Shown: positions 25,009 to 42,496, numbered from the stretch's first letter. The stretch: DNA of 64,000 nucleotides from Citrobacter enshiensis (GCF_029338175.1 NZ_CP119862.1:4558839-4622838); one strand, 5' to 3'. Made by a program: numbers and translations. Notes: generated by a model not told the origin, from the letters alone.

Positions 25009-26138
25009 AGACGTTCACCGACCGCTGGCGCGAGTTGGACTGGGACGATATCCACCTGCGCATCAACAGCAAAACGGCTGCTGACGTCGAACGGGCGTTG
25101 AACGCCACGCAACTGAGTCGCGATGACATGATGGCGCTGCTCTCTCCTGCTGCAAGTGCGTACCTGGAGCCGCTGGCACAACGGGCGCAACGCCTCACCC
25201 GCCAGCGGTTTGGCAATACGGTCAGTTTTTACGTCCCGCTCTATCTTTCCAACCTTTGTGCCAATGACTGCACCTATTGCGGCTTTTCGATGAGCAATCG
25301 CATCAAGCGCAAAACGCTGGATGACAATGAGATTTCCCGTGAATGTGAAGCCATTCGTGCCCTGGGATTTGAGCACCTGCTGCTGGTAACCGGAGAGCAT
25401 CAGGCGAAAGTAGGCATGGACTACTTTCGCCGCCATCTGCCGGCCATCCGCCGCCAGTTCGCCTCTTTACAGATGGAAGTACAACCGCTGTCAGAGGCAG
25501 AGTACGCCGAGCTCAAAACCCTGGGACTGGATGGCGTAATGGTCTATCAGGAAACCTACCATCAGGCGATGTACGCACAGCACCATCTAAAAGGGAAAAA
25601 GCAGGACTTCTTCTGGCGGCTGGAAACGCCAGACAGGCTGGGTCGTGCGGGGATCGATAAAATCGGGCTGGGTTCGCTGATTGGTCTGTCTGACAGTTGG
25701 CGGGTTGATTGTTATATGGTGGCTGAGCATCTGCTCTGGATGCAGAAACAGTACTGGCAGAGCCGCTACTCAATCTCTTTCCCGCGTCTGCGTCCGTGCA
25801 CGGGAGGGATTGAGCCCGCGTCCATCATGGATGAGCGTCAACTGGTACAAACCATCTGCGCATTTCGCCTGCTTGCTCCGGAGATCGAACTGTCGCTCTC
25901 TACGCGTGAATCGCCGTGGTTTCGCGATCACGTTATCCCCCTGGCGATTAACAATGTCAGCGCGTTTTCGAAGACACAACCTGGCGGTTATGCTGATGAT
26001 CACCCTGAACTGGAGCAGTTTTCCCCGTACGACGCCCGGCGTCCTGAAGATGTTGCCGGGGCGCTGGCAGCGCAAGGATTACAGCCGGTCTGGAAAGACT
26101 GGGACAGCTACCTGGGGCGTGCCTCGCAAGCGCGGTGA
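25005..26138 (+). CDS. thiH: 2-iminoacetate synthase (radical SAM tyrosine lyase)
   Basis: ThiH splits tyrosine to p-cresol and dehydroglycine for the thiazole ring. 377 residues. The radical SAM cluster motif CX3CX2C is Cys85, Cys89 and Cys92 in [11 protein letters not shown]. Last gene of the thiCEFSGH operon; a clear terminator follows 50 bases downstream. Confidence 0.98.
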   Translation: MKTFTDRWRELDWDDIHLRINSKTAADVERALNATQLSRDDMMALLSPAASAYLEPLAQRAQRLTRQRFGNTVSFYVPLYLSNLCANDCTYCGFSMSNRIKRKTLDDNEISRECEAIRALGFEHLLLVTGEHQAKVGMDYFRRHLPAIRRQFASLQMEVQPLSEAEYAELKTLGLDGVMVYQETYHQAMYAQHHLKGKKQDFFWRLETPDRLGRAGIDKIGLGSLIGLSDSWRVDCYMVAEHLLWMQKQYWQSRYSISFPRLRPCTGGIEPASIMDERQLVQTICAFRLLAPEIELSLSTRESPWFRDHVIPLAINNVSAFSKTQPGGYADDHPELEQFSPYDARRPEDVAGALAAQGLQPVWKDWDSYLGRASQAR

Positions 26139-26187
26139 ATCAGATTGTAATCGGCTGAATAGTTTACGAGACAATACGTAATGTGAA

Positions 26188-26221
26188 AAACGGGAGATAG
26201 CGTTCAGACTCCCGTTTTTTT
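26188..26221 (+). terminator. terminator of the thi operon
   Basis: AAACGGGAG pairs with CTCCCGTTT and is followed by TTTT. Located 50 bases after thiH. The remaining 260 bases up to the next gene hold no reading frame that I recognise, only the possible promoter listed next. Confidence 0.88.
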
Positions 26222-26362
26222 ATGTTGTCGATGTCAGCAACGGAAGCTGACCAGGGCGGAATTTTTCTTCCTCATTTTCGCCCTGCCCTCAAACCGCTGT
26301 GTAGCACAAAATTCTCTTTACGCCATAAGCAGAGACAATCTTATTTGTTATTAAGATAAATC

Positions 26363-26391
26363 ATCTTTAGCTATATCCCCACAGTTATAAT
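26363..26391 (+). promoter_or_regulatory. possible promoter of the diguanylate cyclase gene
   Basis: A perfect TATAAT at 26386-26391 has ATCTTT 17 bases upstream, a weak -35. It would give a leader of about 80-90 bases. Confidence 0.4.
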
Positions 26392-26480
26392 TGCATACAT
26401 TCTGTCCTGATGTGCGGAACTCTGTTGTCGGCTTTACTCACCTTTTCAGGACTTACACCTTCAGGGATGACTCACAGCCA

Positions 26481-28022
26481 ATGGCACGTCACAATAGAAA
26501 ACTTTCCTTCACGACCCCCATGTTAGTGAGTTTCGGGGGGATTTTGCTCAGTTTCATTCTGATCGCAATTTTCATCACCTTCACGCAGCGAAAAGATTTC
26601 CTGGAGGATTACCACAACATTAACCGCAACTTCACGCATAACCTTGCGGTTAACTATACGGAGACGTTGCTGCGCGAAAACGACTATATCCTCGCGCGTG
26701 CGGCAACCTTTTTTTCTCGTGAGGACAAGCTCAATGAAACGGTGAATATCAACCCAGAGGAAGGTCTGAGGTTGCTAATGCAGTTACAGACGCTGATGCC
26801 AACCGTCTCTTCCATTTCGCTGGCGGATACCGAGGGCAATTACCTGCGAGCCCCGGAAGTGTTAACCGATGAAAATAGCAAAGCATTTGATGCAAAAACG
26901 CGTCCATGGTTTGTACACCAGGCAAAAGCCAGTACATTCAGCCACTATACAAATCCTCACATGGACTACTTCACCCATTACCCAACGGTGGCCATCTACA
27001 AGCCGGTCATTTCGCCCGAAGGCAAACTGAAAGGCAGTGTCGCGTTTCACCTTGATCTCACGTCAATGAGTTATACCCTGCGTCAGATGGTTGCCCCTGT
27101 TCAGGGTGAATTTTTTGTCGCTGACCGTGATGGGAAAGTTGTGTTGCATCCGGATACTGGCGCGTTATTTAAACAGTATGTCAGTGAAAAGATGATGGAC
27201 AAGATGACCAGTGGTGAAGGGTATGTTTTAGATTCAGAAAGTAATGTCTGGTACTACTATTACTCTTTTACGAATCCAGACTGGTTTGTCGTTTACCGGG
27301 TCTCTGACACCATGCTGATGGATCTCACTCGCCACGAAACCAATATTGTGTCCTGGGGATTCGCGCTGGCAGCCATGATGGTCGTGCTGTTTGGGCTTTA
27401 TCTGCGGCATACCTCCCGAACGGTATTGATGAACATCATCAACGCCATCAAGACAGGGGATGTGAATCGGGCGCCCCGACTGGAAGCCATGCTCAGTAAG
27501 GCCATCGAGTTAAATAAAGAGCGTGAGATGGCCTATGTCCGCCAGGCGACGATTGACGCACTGACTGGCTGCAAAAACCGTCGCGCGTTCGACAGTGACA
27601 TTGCCGTGCTGATGAACGATCACCAACCCTTCACCCTGGCGCTGGTGGACATTGATAATTTTAAATCTATCAACGACACCTGGGGACATCTGAGCGGCGA
27701 CATTGTTCTGCGTAACGTAGCCCGCGAAGGCATTCAGGTGATGCAGCCCCGTTCTGTTTCGCTTTACCGTTATGGCGGTGAAGAATTTGCCGTTCTCTTT
27801 GCAGGCGATCATGCTAAAGAAGCTTTTACGTTGCTTGAACAATGGCGCACGATCGTCGAGCAGAGAACCTGGCGCGAAGAGAATCTGGTCGTCACCTTCA
27901 GCGCGGGTATGAAAGAGTGGAATATGGAATCGCTGGAGCAGTTAATCATCAGTGCCGATGAAGCGCTCTATCGCGCCAAACAACAGGGGAAAAACCGTAT
28001 CCTGCCAATTCCTCATCTGTAA
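26481..28022 (+). CDS. membrane-anchored diguanylate cyclase (Cache-GGDEF)
   Basis: Predicted to make cyclic di-GMP from two GTP. From the ATG at 26481 it has 513 residues. One membrane segment (about 14-35) and a second (about 288-309) enclose a periplasmic region of about 250 residues that reads like a double Cache sensor (DTEGNYLRAPEV, KTRPWF, FVADRDGKVVLHPDTG). A short linker leads to a GGDEF domain with GGEEF at about 432-436, an active-type motif. The inhibitory RxxD site expected five residues before GGEEF is not present. The longer frame from 26391 would put 30 polar residues before the first membrane segment and is less likely. It has its own terminator. I do not recognise a specific gene name, and it is not at this place in E. 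coli K-12 as I remember it. Confidence 0.9.
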   Translation: MARHNRKLSFTTPMLVSFGGILLSFILIAIFITFTQRKDFLEDYHNINRNFTHNLAVNYTETLLRENDYILARAATFFSREDKLNETVNINPEEGLRLLMQLQTLMPTVSSISLADTEGNYLRAPEVLTDENSKAFDAKTRPWFVHQAKASTFSHYTNPHMDYFTHYPTVAIYKPVISPEGKLKGSVAFHLDLTSMSYTLRQMVAPVQGEFFVADRDGKVVLHPDTGALFKQYVSEKMMDKMTSGEGYVLDSESNVWYYYYSFTNPDWFVVYRVSDTMLMDLTRHETNIVSWGFALAAMMVVLFGLYLRHTSRTVLMNIINAIKTGDVNRAPRLEAMLSKAIELNKEREMAYVRQATIDALTGCKNRRAFDSDIAVLMNDHQPFTLALVDIDNFKSINDTWGHLSGDIVLRNVAREGIQVMQPRSVSLYRYGGEEFAVLFAGDHAKEAFTLLEQWRTIVEQRTWREENLVVTFSAGMKEWNMESLEQLIISADEALYRAKQQGKNRILPIPHL

Positions 28023-28039
28023 ATATTCTCAAGCACCAG

Positions 28040-28062
28040 GCCCGTCACGACGGGCCTTTTTG
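28040..28062 (+). terminator. terminator of the diguanylate cyclase gene
   Basis: GGCCCGT, loop CACG, ACGGGCC followed by TTTTT, 18 bases after the stop codon. Confidence 0.9.
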
Positions 28063-28107
28063 ATGCGTCCTGCCTTACCGTAACCGGTTTCATTTTTTAT
28101 GGCGTAT

Positions 28108-28129
28108 CTTTGTGATGCTTTACACACAT
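28108..28129 (+). promoter_or_regulatory. candidate CRP site upstream of the PTS pair
   Basis: TTTGTGATGCTTTACACACA contains TGTGA, six bases, then ACACA, nine of ten matches to the CRP half-sites TGTGA-N6-TCACA. It is about 75 bases before the IIB start. Inferred from pattern only. Confidence 0.4.
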
Positions 28130-28203
28130 TCACTTTAAGACAGTTGTCCTCTCCCCTGTCAGGGACTAAAGATGAATGACCAGGGAAATTGTGAGAGCCC
28201 ATT

Positions 28204-28509
28204 ATGAAGAATATCGTTTTATGCTGTGCTGCCGGAATGTCCACCAGTATGTTGGTACAACGAATGAAAGACGCTGCGCAAAAAAAAGGCGTTGAGGTCA
28301 ATATCAAGGCTGTTCCTGTTGCTGAATTCAAAGAGAATATTGCCGCGGCGGATATTGTCCTGCTTGGTCCACAGGTGAAGTATGAGCAGGCGAAGCTTCA
28401 GGCGCTTGCCGACCCATTAGGGAAGAAAGTCGCGGTGATCGATATGATGGATTACGGCATGATGAAAGGTGATGTCGTGCTGGAGAAAGCCCTCAAGCTT
28501 ATGGAGTAA
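28204..28509 (+). CDS. PTS lactose/cellobiose-family IIB component
   Basis: A 101-residue single-domain IIB protein. The phosphorylated cysteine is Cys8 in VLCCAAGMSTSML, matching the CxxGMST P-loop of the chitobiose/cellobiose IIB family. It would pass phosphate from IIA to a sugar bound at a membrane IIC. A IIA gene follows four bases later, but no IIC permease, glycosidase or regulator is in the window. It may serve a permease elsewhere, or have a regulatory role. No specific symbol can be assigned. Confidence 0.92.
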   Translation: MKNIVLCCAAGMSTSMLVQRMKDAAQKKGVEVNIKAVPVAEFKENIAAADIVLLGPQVKYEQAKLQALADPLGKKVAVIDMMDYGMMKGDVVLEKALKLME

Positions 28510-28513
28510 GGAC

Positions 28514-28831
28514 ATGGAAGAGTTAGAAACTATCATCATGGAGCTACTGGTGAATGCAGGCGCCGCGCGCAGCCAGGCGCTGACAGCACTACAACTGGCA
28601 CGTAAAGGCGATTTTGCGGGCGCAGAGCAGGCAATGGAAGAGTCACGCGATTACGTCAAACTGGCGCATAAAATCCAGACGCAGCTTATCGGTATTGACG
28701 AAGGTACGGGCAAATTACCGGTGAATCTCATCACCGTTCACTCCCAGGACCATTTGATGAACGCCATGGTGATTCAGGATCTGGCGGGAGATATGATCGA
28801 ACTTTATCGTCGATTGCCGCCGGTAAATTAA
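28514..28831 (+). CDS. PTS lactose/cellobiose-family IIA component
   Basis: A 105-residue all-helical IIA protein. The conserved HxQDH motif appears as VHSQDHLM, with phosphorylated His76 and metal-binding Asp79 expected from the IIA-Lac family. The start at 28514 follows AAGGAC and leaves a four-base gap after the IIB stop, so the two are cotranslated. The longer upstream frame overlaps IIB and is not supported. An REP element and the shared terminator follow. Confidence 0.92.
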   Translation: MEELETIIMELLVNAGAARSQALTALQLARKGDFAGAEQAMEESRDYVKLAHKIQTQLIGIDEGTGKLPVNLITVHSQDHLMNAMVIQDLAGDMIELYRRLPPVN

Positions 28832-28846
28832 TACGCATCATGTTTT

Positions 28847-28880
28847 GCCGGATGGCGTCACAAGCGACTTATCCGGCCTA
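28847..28880. repeat. REP element
   Basis: GCCGGATGGCGT ... ACTTATCCGGCCTA, a single REP palindrome between the PTS genes and rpoC (convergent 3' ends). Confidence 0.85.
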
Positions 28881-28900
28881 CAAACGGCATGCCCGAGGGC

Positions 28901-28930
28901 AAAAAAAAACCCGCCGAAGCGGGTTTTTTA
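28901..28930 (-). terminator. terminator of the rpoBC operon (bidirectional)
   Basis: AACCCGC, loop CGAA, GCGGGTT with A residues on one side and T residues on the other. It can stop rpoC transcription on the minus strand and the PTS pair on the plus strand. Confidence 0.92.
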
Positions 28931-28946
28931 TTATGGTCATCAACGA

Positions 28947-33170
<4,224 letters not shown>

Positions 33171-33246
33171 GGATTTGCTCCCGTCGGAGTTAGCACAATC
33201 TGGTGCTGGCTGTTACGCCAGCACCAGTGACCTGTTTGAGCGAGAG

Positions 33247-36200
33247 TTACTCGTCTTCCAGCTCGATGTTGATACCCAGCGAACGAATCTCTTTCAACAG
33301 TACGTTGAAGGATTCTGGCATGCCCGGCTCCATCTGATGGTTGCCGTCCACGATGTTCTTATACATCTTGGTACGACCGTTCACGTCATCAGACTTAACG
33401 GTGAGCATTTCCTGCAGGGTGTATGCCGCGCCATATGCTTCCAGCGCCCACACTTCCATCTCCCCGAAGCGCTGACCACCGAACTGCGCCTTACCACCCA
33501 GCGGCTGCTGAGTAACCAGGCTGTAAGAACCGGTAGAACGCGCATGCATCTTGTCATCAACCAGGTGGTTCAGTTTCAGCATGTACATGTAGCCAACGGT
33601 AACCTGGCGCTCGAATTGCTCACCGGTACGACCGTCGAACAGTGTGATCTGACCGGAAGTCGGCAGGCCACCCAGCTGTAACAGTTCCTTGATTTCAGAC
33701 TCTTTCGCACCGTCGAAGACCGGCGTTGCGATCGGCATACCTTTTTTCAGGTTTTCAGCCAGACGCAGAACTTCATCATCGCTGAAGGTGTTCAGGTCAA
33801 CTTTCTGACGAACGTCAGAGCCCAGATCGTACGCACGCTGGATGAACTCGCGCAGTTTCGCGACTTCTTGCTGCTGTTTCAGCATGGCGTTGATCTTATC
33901 GCCAATGCCTTTCGCAGCCATACCCAGGTGGGTTTCCAGAATCTGACCGATGTTCATACGAGACGGTACGCCCAGCGGGTTCAGTACGATGTCTACCGGC
34001 GTGCCGTTTTCATCGTAAGGCATATCTTCGATCGGGTTGATCTTAGAAATAACACCCTTGTTACCGTGACGACCCGCCATCTTATCACCAGGTTGGATCC
34101 GACGTTTAACCGCCAGATAAACCTTAACAATCTTCAGCACGCCCGGTGCCAGATCGTCGCCCTGAGTGATTTTGCGGCGTTTCGCTTCGAGTTTCTTCTC
34201 GAACTCGTGCTTCAGCTCGTCGTACTGTTCAGCCAGCTGTTCCAGCTGATTTTGTTTCTCTTCGTCGGTCAGGCCGAGTTCCAGCCAGCGATCGCGAGGC
34301 AGTTTGTCGAGCTTCTCAGCTTCAACGCCACCGGCAACCAGCACCGCATAGATACGGCTAAAGAGGCCAGCTTCGAGAATCTGCAGTTCTTCAGACAGGT
34401 CTTTCTTCGCCTGCTTCAGCTGCATTTCTTCGATTTCCAGCGCACGTTTGTCTTTTTCTACGCCATCGCGAGTAAAGACCTGAACGTCGATAATCGTACC
34501 GGAAACACCGTTTGGTACGCGCAGAGAAGAGTCTTTAACGTCAGACGCTTTCTCACCGAAGATCGCACGCAGCAGTTTCTCTTCCGGGGTCAGCTGAGTT
34601 TCACCTTTCGGCGTTACTTTACCTACCAGAATGTCGCCACCGGTCACTTCTGCGCCAATATAAACGATACCGGATTCATCCAGTTTGGAGAGCGCAGCTT
34701 CACCCACGTTCGGGATGTCAGCGGTGATCTCTTCTGGCCCCAGCTTGGTGTCACGGGACACACATGCCAGTTCCTGAATGTGGATAGTGGTGAAACGGTC
34801 TTCCTGAACAACACGCTCGGAAACGAGGATGGAGTCTTCGAAGTTGTAACCGTTCCATGGCATGAACGCCACGCGCATGTTCTGACCGAGCGCCAGTTCA
34901 CCGAGGTCAGTGGACGGGCCGTCTGCCAGCACATCACCACGTTCAACCGGCTCACCCAGAGACACACACGGCATCTGGTTGATACAGGTGTTCTGGTTAG
35001 AACGGGTGTATTTGGTCAGGTTATAGATGTCGATACCTGCTTCGCCCGGGTACATCTCGTCTTCGTTAACTTTGATAACGATACGGGAAGCATCCACGTA
35101 CTGAACGGTACCGCCACGTTTAGCCACCGCAGTAACACCGGAGTCAACGGCAACAGCACGTTCCATACCGGTACCAACCAGCGGCTTATCAGCGCGCAGA
35201 GTCGGAACCGCCTGACGTTGCATGTTCGCACCCATCAATGCACGGTTGGCGTCATCGTGTTCCAGGAACGGGATCAGGGACGCACCGACGGATACCACCT
35301 GTTGAGTGGATACGTCCATGTAGTCAACCTGGTCGCGGCTGAACAAGCTGGATTCGCCTTTGCTACGGCAGGTAACCAGATCTTCTACAAAGTGCCCTTC
35401 GTCATCCAGGTTGGAGTTCGCCTGAGCGATAACGAAGTTGCCTTCTTCAATAGCAGACAGGTAATGAATTTCGTCAGTCACCACGCCATCAACAACACGA
35501 CGGTACGGCGTCTCAAGGAAGCCATATTCGTTAGTCTGTGCATACACGGACAGGGAGTTGATCAGACCGATGTTCGGACCTTCAGGCGTTTCGATTGGAC
35601 ATACGCGACCGTAGTGAGTCGGGTGTACGTCTCGAACTTCAAAGCCTGCGCGTTCACGGGTCAGACCGCCTGGGCCGAGTGCGGAGATACGACGTTTGTG
35701 CGTAATCTCAGACAGCGGGTTGTTCTGGTCCATAAACTGAGACAGCTGGCTGGAACCGAAGAACTCTTTCACTGCGGCAGAAATCGGTTTGGCGTTGATC
35801 ATATCCTGAGGCATCAGGGTATCCAGATCGCCCAGAGACAGACGCTCTTTCACCGCACGCTCTACACGTACCAGGCCAACGCGGAACTGGTTTTCCGCCA
35901 TTTCGCCGACGGAACGGATACGACGGTTGCCGAGGTGGTCGATATCATCGACTTCGCCTTTACCGTTACGGATATCGATGAGCTTCTTCATCACTTCAAT
36001 GATGTCGTCTTTGCTCAGGATACCGGAACCTTCGATTTCGTCGCGCAGCAGAGAACGGTTGAACTTCATACGACCAACCGCAGACAGGTCATAGCGGTCT
36101 TCGGAGAAGAACAGATTCTCAAACAGGCTTTCAGCCGCTTCACGAGTCGGCGGTTCACCCGGGCGCATCATGCGGTAGATTTCTACCAGCGCGCTCAGAC

Positions 36201-37275
36201 GATCGTTAGTTGGGTCGACGCGTACAGTCTCAGAGATGTACGGACCGTGGTCCAGATCGTTGGTGAACAGCGTTTCGATACGTTTGTGGCCGGACTGGCT
36301 CAGCTTAGCCAGCAGATCCAGGCTCAGCTCCATGTTCGCGGCGCAGATCAGCTCGCCAGTAGATTCGTCAACGTAATCTTTAGACGCCACTTTGCCAGCA
36401 ATGTACTCAACCGGAACTTCGATATGTTTGATATCGTCTTTTTCCAGTTGGCGAATGTGGCGCGCAGTAATGCGGCGGCCTTTTTCGACGTACACTTTGC
36501 CGTTAGCTTCGATGTCAAAAGATGCGGTTTCGCCACGCAGGCGTTCCGGCACCAGTTCCATCTGCAGCTTGTTGTCACGAATTTCGAAAACAACTTTCTC
36601 AAAGAACAGGTCAAGGATCTGCTCAGTGGTGTAGTTCAGCGCACGCAGAATAATGGTCGCAGGCAGTTTGCGGCGACGGTCGATACGTACGAACAGGTTG
36701 TCCTTCGGATCGAATTCGAAGTCCAGCCAGGAACCACGGTAAGGGATGATACGCGCGTTATACAGTACTTTACCCGAAGAGTGGGTTTTACCTTTGTCGG
36801 AGTCAAAGAAGACGCCCGGACTACGGTGCAACTGAGAAACGATAACACGCTCAGTACCGTTGATTACAAAGGTACCGTTGTCAGTCATGAGCGGAATTTC
36901 ACCCATGTAGACTTCTTGTTCTTTAATGTCTTTTACGGTGCCTTCCGGCGCTTCGCGCTCGTAGATCACCAGACGTAGTTTGACGCGCAGCGGTGCGGAA
37001 TAGGTCACGCCACGGATCTGACATTCCTGAACGTCAAACACCGGTTCGCCAAGGCGGTAGCTGACGTATTGCAGCTCGGAATTACCGCTGTAGCTCTGAA
37101 TCGGGAACACGGAACGGAAGGCTGCTTCCAGACCATACTGCCCTTCAGGATCTTGCTCGATAAACTTCTGAAACGAGTCAAGCTGGATAGAAAGGAGATA
37201 AGGTATGTCCAGAACTTGTGGACGTTTACCAAAATCCTTACGAATACGTTTTTTCTCGGTATAGGAGTAAACCAT
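33247..37275 (-). CDS. rpoB: RNA polymerase subunit beta
   Basis: Beta subunit, 1342 residues as in E. coli when started at [10 protein letters not shown] (37275); the frame continues 11 codons upstream ([10 protein letters not shown]) but that extension is not the known start. The rifampicin pocket segment reads wild type at the usual resistance sites: FMDQNN (Asp516), THKRR (His526) and ISALG (Ser531) in E. coli numbering. The C-terminal interaction region with beta' is intact. Cotranscribed with rplJL through the attenuator at 37525-37555. Confidence 0.99.
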   Translation of the reverse strand: MVYSYTEKKRIRKDFGKRPQVLDIPYLLSIQLDSFQKFIEQDPEGQYGLEAAFRSVFPIQSYSGNSELQYVSYRLGEPVFDVQECQIRGVTYSAPLRVKLRLVIYEREAPEGTVKDIKEQEVYMGEIPLMTDNGTFVINGTERVIVSQLHRSPGVFFDSDKGKTHSSGKVLYNARIIPYRGSWLDFEFDPKDNLFVRIDRRRKLPATIILRALNYTTEQILDLFFEKVVFEIRDNKLQMELVPERLRGETASFDIEANGKVYVEKGRRITARHIRQLEKDDIKHIEVPVEYIAGKVASKDYVDESTGELICAANMELSLDLLAKLSQSGHKRIETLFTNDLDHGPYISETVRVDPTNDRLSALVEIYRMMRPGEPPTREAAESLFENLFFSEDRYDLSAVGRMKFNRSLLRDEIEGSGILSKDDIIEVMKKLIDIRNGKGEVDDIDHLGNRRIRSVGEMAENQFRVGLVRVERAVKERLSLGDLDTLMPQDMINAKPISAAVKEFFGSSQLSQFMDQNNPLSEITHKRRISALGPGGLTRERAGFEVRDVHPTHYGRVCPIETPEGPNIGLINSLSVYAQTNEYGFLETPYRRVVDGVVTDEIHYLSAIEEGNFVIAQANSNLDDEGHFVEDLVTCRSKGESSLFSRDQVDYMDVSTQQVVSVGASLIPFLEHDDANRALMGANMQRQAVPTLRADKPLVGTGMERAVAVDSGVTAVAKRGGTVQYVDASRIVIKVNEDEMYPGEAGIDIYNLTKYTRSNQNTCINQMPCVSLGEPVERGDVLADGPSTDLGELALGQNMRVAFMPWNGYNFEDSILVSERVVQEDRFTTIHIQELACVSRDTKLGPEEITADIPNVGEAALSKLDESGIVYIGAEVTGGDILVGKVTPKGETQLTPEEKLLRAIFGEKASDVKDSSLRVPNGVSGTIIDVQVFTRDGVEKDKRALEIEEMQLKQAKKDLSEELQILEAGLFSRIYAVLVAGGVEAEKLDKLPRDRWLELGLTDEEKQNQLEQLAEQYDELKHEFEKKLEAKRRKITQGDDLAPGVLKIVKVYLAVKRRIQPGDKMAGRHGNKGVISKINPIEDMPYDENGTPVDIVLNPLGVPSRMNIGQILETHLGMAAKGIGDKINAMLKQQQEVAKLREFIQRAYDLGSDVRQKVDLNTFSDDEVLRLAENLKKGMPIATPVFDGAKESEIKELLQLGGLPTSGQITLFDGRTGEQFERQVTVGYMYMLKLNHLVDDKMHARSTGSYSLVTQQPLGGKAQFGGQRFGEMEVWALEAYGAAYTLQEMLTVKSDDVNGRTKMYKNIVDGNHQMEPGMPESFNVLLKEIRSLGINIELEDE

Positions 37276-37524
37276 AGGGTTCCTCAGCTCGCTGACAAGT
37301 CGACCCATCTGTCCGACGAAGGGACAGTTTGTGCAACACTATTTTGTTGATCGGAAAATTGAATACTTTCCGCAATGCCTGTTGCTATCACGCTTAAACC
37401 ATTTCGTTGCGATTTACACAGAGCGAGCACCCTGTCGCAGTATATTAAGTCGTCGATAGAAACAAGCATTGAAAGGCACAACAGTAGTCAAACAGTGTGA
37501 AATGCTACTGGCGCCTTACAGCGC

Positions 37525-37555
37525 AAAAAGGCTGGTGACTAAAAAGTCACCAGCC
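37525..37555 (-). terminator. rplL-rpoB attenuator
   Basis: Minus strand GGCTGGTGACT, loop TTTT, AGTCACCAGCC, then TTTTT. This strong 11-bp hairpin sits between rplL and rpoB and is the known partial terminator that sets the lower rpoBC level. The remaining leader to 37276 contains the region where RNase III cuts in E. coli; no gene is seen there. Confidence 0.9.
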
Positions 37556-37594
37556 ATCAGCCTGATTTCTCAGGCTGCAACCAGAAAAGTTGGC

Positions 37595-37960
<366 letters not shown>

Positions 37961-38026
37961 TTAAATTGTTCCTGAAAATCAGAATAAGTTTATACGTAAG
38001 CAGATGCTTGATAAAGATAACTGCGA

Positions 38027-38524
38027 TTAAGCAGCTTCTTTCGCATCGCGAACAGCAGCCAGAGTGCGAACCAGTTTGCCAGCCGAAGCTTCTTTCATGG
38101 TTGCCATCAGGCGTGCAATTGCTTCTTCGTAGGTCGGCAGAGTTGCCAGGCGATCGATTTGCGATGCCGGGATCAATTCACCTTCAAAGGCTGCGGCTTT
38201 GACCTCAAATTTTGCATTCGCTTTCGCGAAATCTTTGAACAGACGAGCAGCTGCGCCCGGGTGTTCCATAGAATATGCAATCAGGGTCGGACCAACGAAC
38301 GCGTCTTTCAGGCACTCAAACTGAGTACCTTCAACAACACGGCGCAGCAGGGTGTTACGAACAACACGCATGTATACGCCGGCTTCGCGACCTGCTTTAC
38401 GCAGTTCAGTCATTTTGTCTACAGTTACGCCACGGGAATCCGCAACTACTGCAGACAGCGCGCCTTTGGCTACTTCGCTGACTTCAGCAACAATCGCTTG
38501 TTTGTCTTGAAGATTTAAAGCCAT
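38027..38524 (-). CDS. rplJ: 50S ribosomal protein L10
   Basis: L10 anchors the L7/L12 stalk to 23S rRNA. Start [10 protein letters not shown] at 38524 gives 165 residues as in E. coli; the frame extends 11 codons further, unsupported. The L10-L7/L12 complex represses its own translation by binding the long leader at 38525-38819. Confidence 0.99.
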   Translation of the reverse strand: MALNLQDKQAIVAEVSEVAKGALSAVVADSRGVTVDKMTELRKAGREAGVYMRVVRNTLLRRVVEGTQFECLKDAFVGPTLIAYSMEHPGAAARLFKDFAKANAKFEVKAAAFEGELIPASQIDRLATLPTYEEAIARLMATMKEASAGKLVRTLAAVRDAKEAA

Positions 38525-38819
38525 TAGCTTTGCTCCTGGATGTTTGCCGGAACTCATGTTCCGGAACTCACTTCACTCTTCCCAACGGACAGAGCGTCTA
38601 AATACGGTGAGCAGAAACAAGCCAGAGTATCAAAAATAATCTTAGCGTTCTGTCACCGTCTACGCAGGGCATTAAGCTTCTTACGAAACACCTGCGGTCT
38701 TCGACGGAGGCCTGGATTAGGCCAGGCTCCAACGAACAAATCTTTTTATCTGCTAACTTTCGTTAACAAACGTGGGGGTAGAATTGTAGACAAATCCACC
38801 GCCCACGTAAAGGCGAATA
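38525..38819 (-). promoter_or_regulatory. rplJ leader with promoter and L10 autoregulatory region
   Basis: The 295-base gap between rplA and rplJ holds a promoter at its upstream end: -10 TACAAT at 38783-38788 with TTTACG 17 bases before it. The remainder is the structured leader which in E. coli binds L10-(L7/L12)4 to repress translation. No other gene is seen. Confidence 0.75.
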
Positions 38820-39989
<1,170 letters not shown>

Positions 39990-40040
39990 TCAAGGAGGCT
40001 CCCCGTGATAAATATCGTCTTTACGGGCTGGGCCCATAAA

Positions 40041-40084
40041 AACAAAAGGCGCGAAATTGTATTCCAATATCGCGCCTTGTGCAA
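40041..40084 (-). promoter_or_regulatory. rplK promoter overlapping the nusG terminator
   Basis: Minus strand: -35 TTGCAC at 40079-40084, a 17-base spacer, and -10 TACAAT at 40056-40061. The same bases form a hairpin GGCGCGA/TCGCGCC (40048-40076), followed by TTTTGTTTTTATG. Thus the terminator of secE-nusG and the promoter of rplKA share one sequence. Confidence 0.8.
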
Positions 40085-40115
40085 CGATTAAATCGCCGCT
40101 TTTTTGATCGACGTG

Positions 40116-40661
40116 TTACGCTTTTTCTACCTGAGCAAAGTCCAGTTCTACCGGGGTCGCACGACCGAAGATAGAAACGGAAACTTTCAGGCGGGACTTC
40201 TCGTAGTCGACTTCTTCAACCACGCCGTTAAAGTCAGCAAACGGACCATCGCTAACACGAACCATCTCACCCGGTTCAAACAGCGTTTTCGGACGCGGCT
40301 TATCACCCACCTGCTGCAGGCGGTTCATAATTGCATCAACTTCTTTGTCGCTGATTGGCGCCGGACGGTCGGAAGTACCACCGATGAAGCCCATCACACG
40401 CGGTACGCTGCGCACCAGGTGCCAGCTTGCGTCGTTCATTACCATCTGGACCAGTACGTAGCCCGGGAAGAATTTGCGCTCGCTTTTGCGACGCTGGCCA
40501 CCACGGATTTCGACCACTTCTTCGGTCGGCACCATGACTTCACCAAACAACTCTTCCATATTGTGTAATTTGATATGCTCACGCAGCGACGTCGCTACGC
40601 GGCCTTCAAAACCGGAAAACGCCTGAACGACGTACCAGCGCTTTTTAGGAGCTTCAGACAT
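40116..40661 (-). CDS. nusG: transcription termination/antitermination factor NusG
   Basis: 181 residues. N-terminal NGN domain ([12 protein letters not shown] start) and a C-terminal KOW domain with [18 protein letters not shown] near 129-146. NusG increases RNA polymerase processivity, links it to ribosomes through NusE and supports Rho. One base separates it from the secE stop, so the pair is an operon. Confidence 0.99.
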   Translation of the reverse strand: MSEAPKKRWYVVQAFSGFEGRVATSLREHIKLHNMEELFGEVMVPTEEVVEIRGGQRRKSERKFFPGYVLVQMVMNDASWHLVRSVPRVMGFIGGTSDRPAPISDKEVDAIMNRLQQVGDKPRPKTLFEPGEMVRVSDGPFADFNGVVEEVDYEKSRLKVSVSIFGRATPVELDFAQVEKA

Positions 40662-40662
40662 C

Positions 40663-41046
40663 TCAGAACCTCAGGCCAGTGATAAAGGATACCAGGCGGA
40701 CCAGAATACCATCCAGTCCCCACAGGATTAGTGACATTACTGCAGTAACCGCAGCCACAATCAGTGTGGTGTGCAATGTTTCCTGGCGAGTCGGCCAAAT
40801 GACCTTACGGACTTCAGTACGCGCTTCACGGGCAAAAGCAACCGTCGCTTTACCTTTTGTCGTCAACAGCGCAACACCACCCGCTGCCGCAATCAGAATC
40901 ACTACGGCCAGCGCACGCAGCGGCAGCATCATGTCACGATAGAGGTAGTTGCCAACGATAGCCACAAGCAGCAATAGGGCTACAGCCACCCACTTCATCG
41001 CTTCCAGGCCACGCCCGCTTCCTTGAGCTTCGGTATTCGCACTCAT
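40663..41046 (-). CDS. secE: preprotein translocase subunit SecE
   Basis: 127 residues with three membrane helices (about 18-35, 44-63 and 93-113), as in enterobacterial SecE; most other bacteria have only the last one. The conserved amphipathic [12 protein letters not shown] segment precedes the third helix. SecE stabilises SecY in the translocon. Confidence 0.98.
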   Translation of the reverse strand: MSANTEAQGSGRGLEAMKWVAVALLLLVAIVGNYLYRDMMLPLRALAVVILIAAAGGVALLTTKGKATVAFAREARTEVRKVIWPTRQETLHTTLIVAAVTAVMSLILWGLDGILVRLVSFITGLRF

Positions 41047-41218
41047 AAACCAACCTGTCAGAAGTATTCTACAAACATTTTCACCCCGCGTAAGCGAGGC
41101 AATCCAAACCGAAATGCTCTGATGAGTTTCGGACTAAACGCCCTCTTCAGAGCCTGTCTCAGCAATGATTATGACAAAAAAAATCACTGATGAGCCAGGT
41201 TCTGGTTCGAAAGCGTGC

Positions 41219-41246
41219 AAAAAGGGCATCAAATGATGCCCTTTTA
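41219..41246 (-). terminator. terminator of the tRNA-tufB operon
   Basis: AAAAGGGCATC, loop AAAT, GATGCCCTTTT; on the minus strand a stem followed by TTTTT. 30 bases after the tufB stop. Confidence 0.9.
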
Positions 41247-41275
41247 TTGCGCATTGCGTCAAATGTTATCAGCGA

Positions 41276-42496
<1,221 letters not shown>

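Noticed and set aside
33868..36978. 1036-codon open frame antisense to rpoB, and others antisense to rpoC (30102-31268, 31764-33077)
   Set aside because: Highly expressed genes with strong codon bias often leave one antisense frame open. No ribosome binding sites or protein families are recognisable, and the sense strand encodes full-length RNA polymerase subunits.
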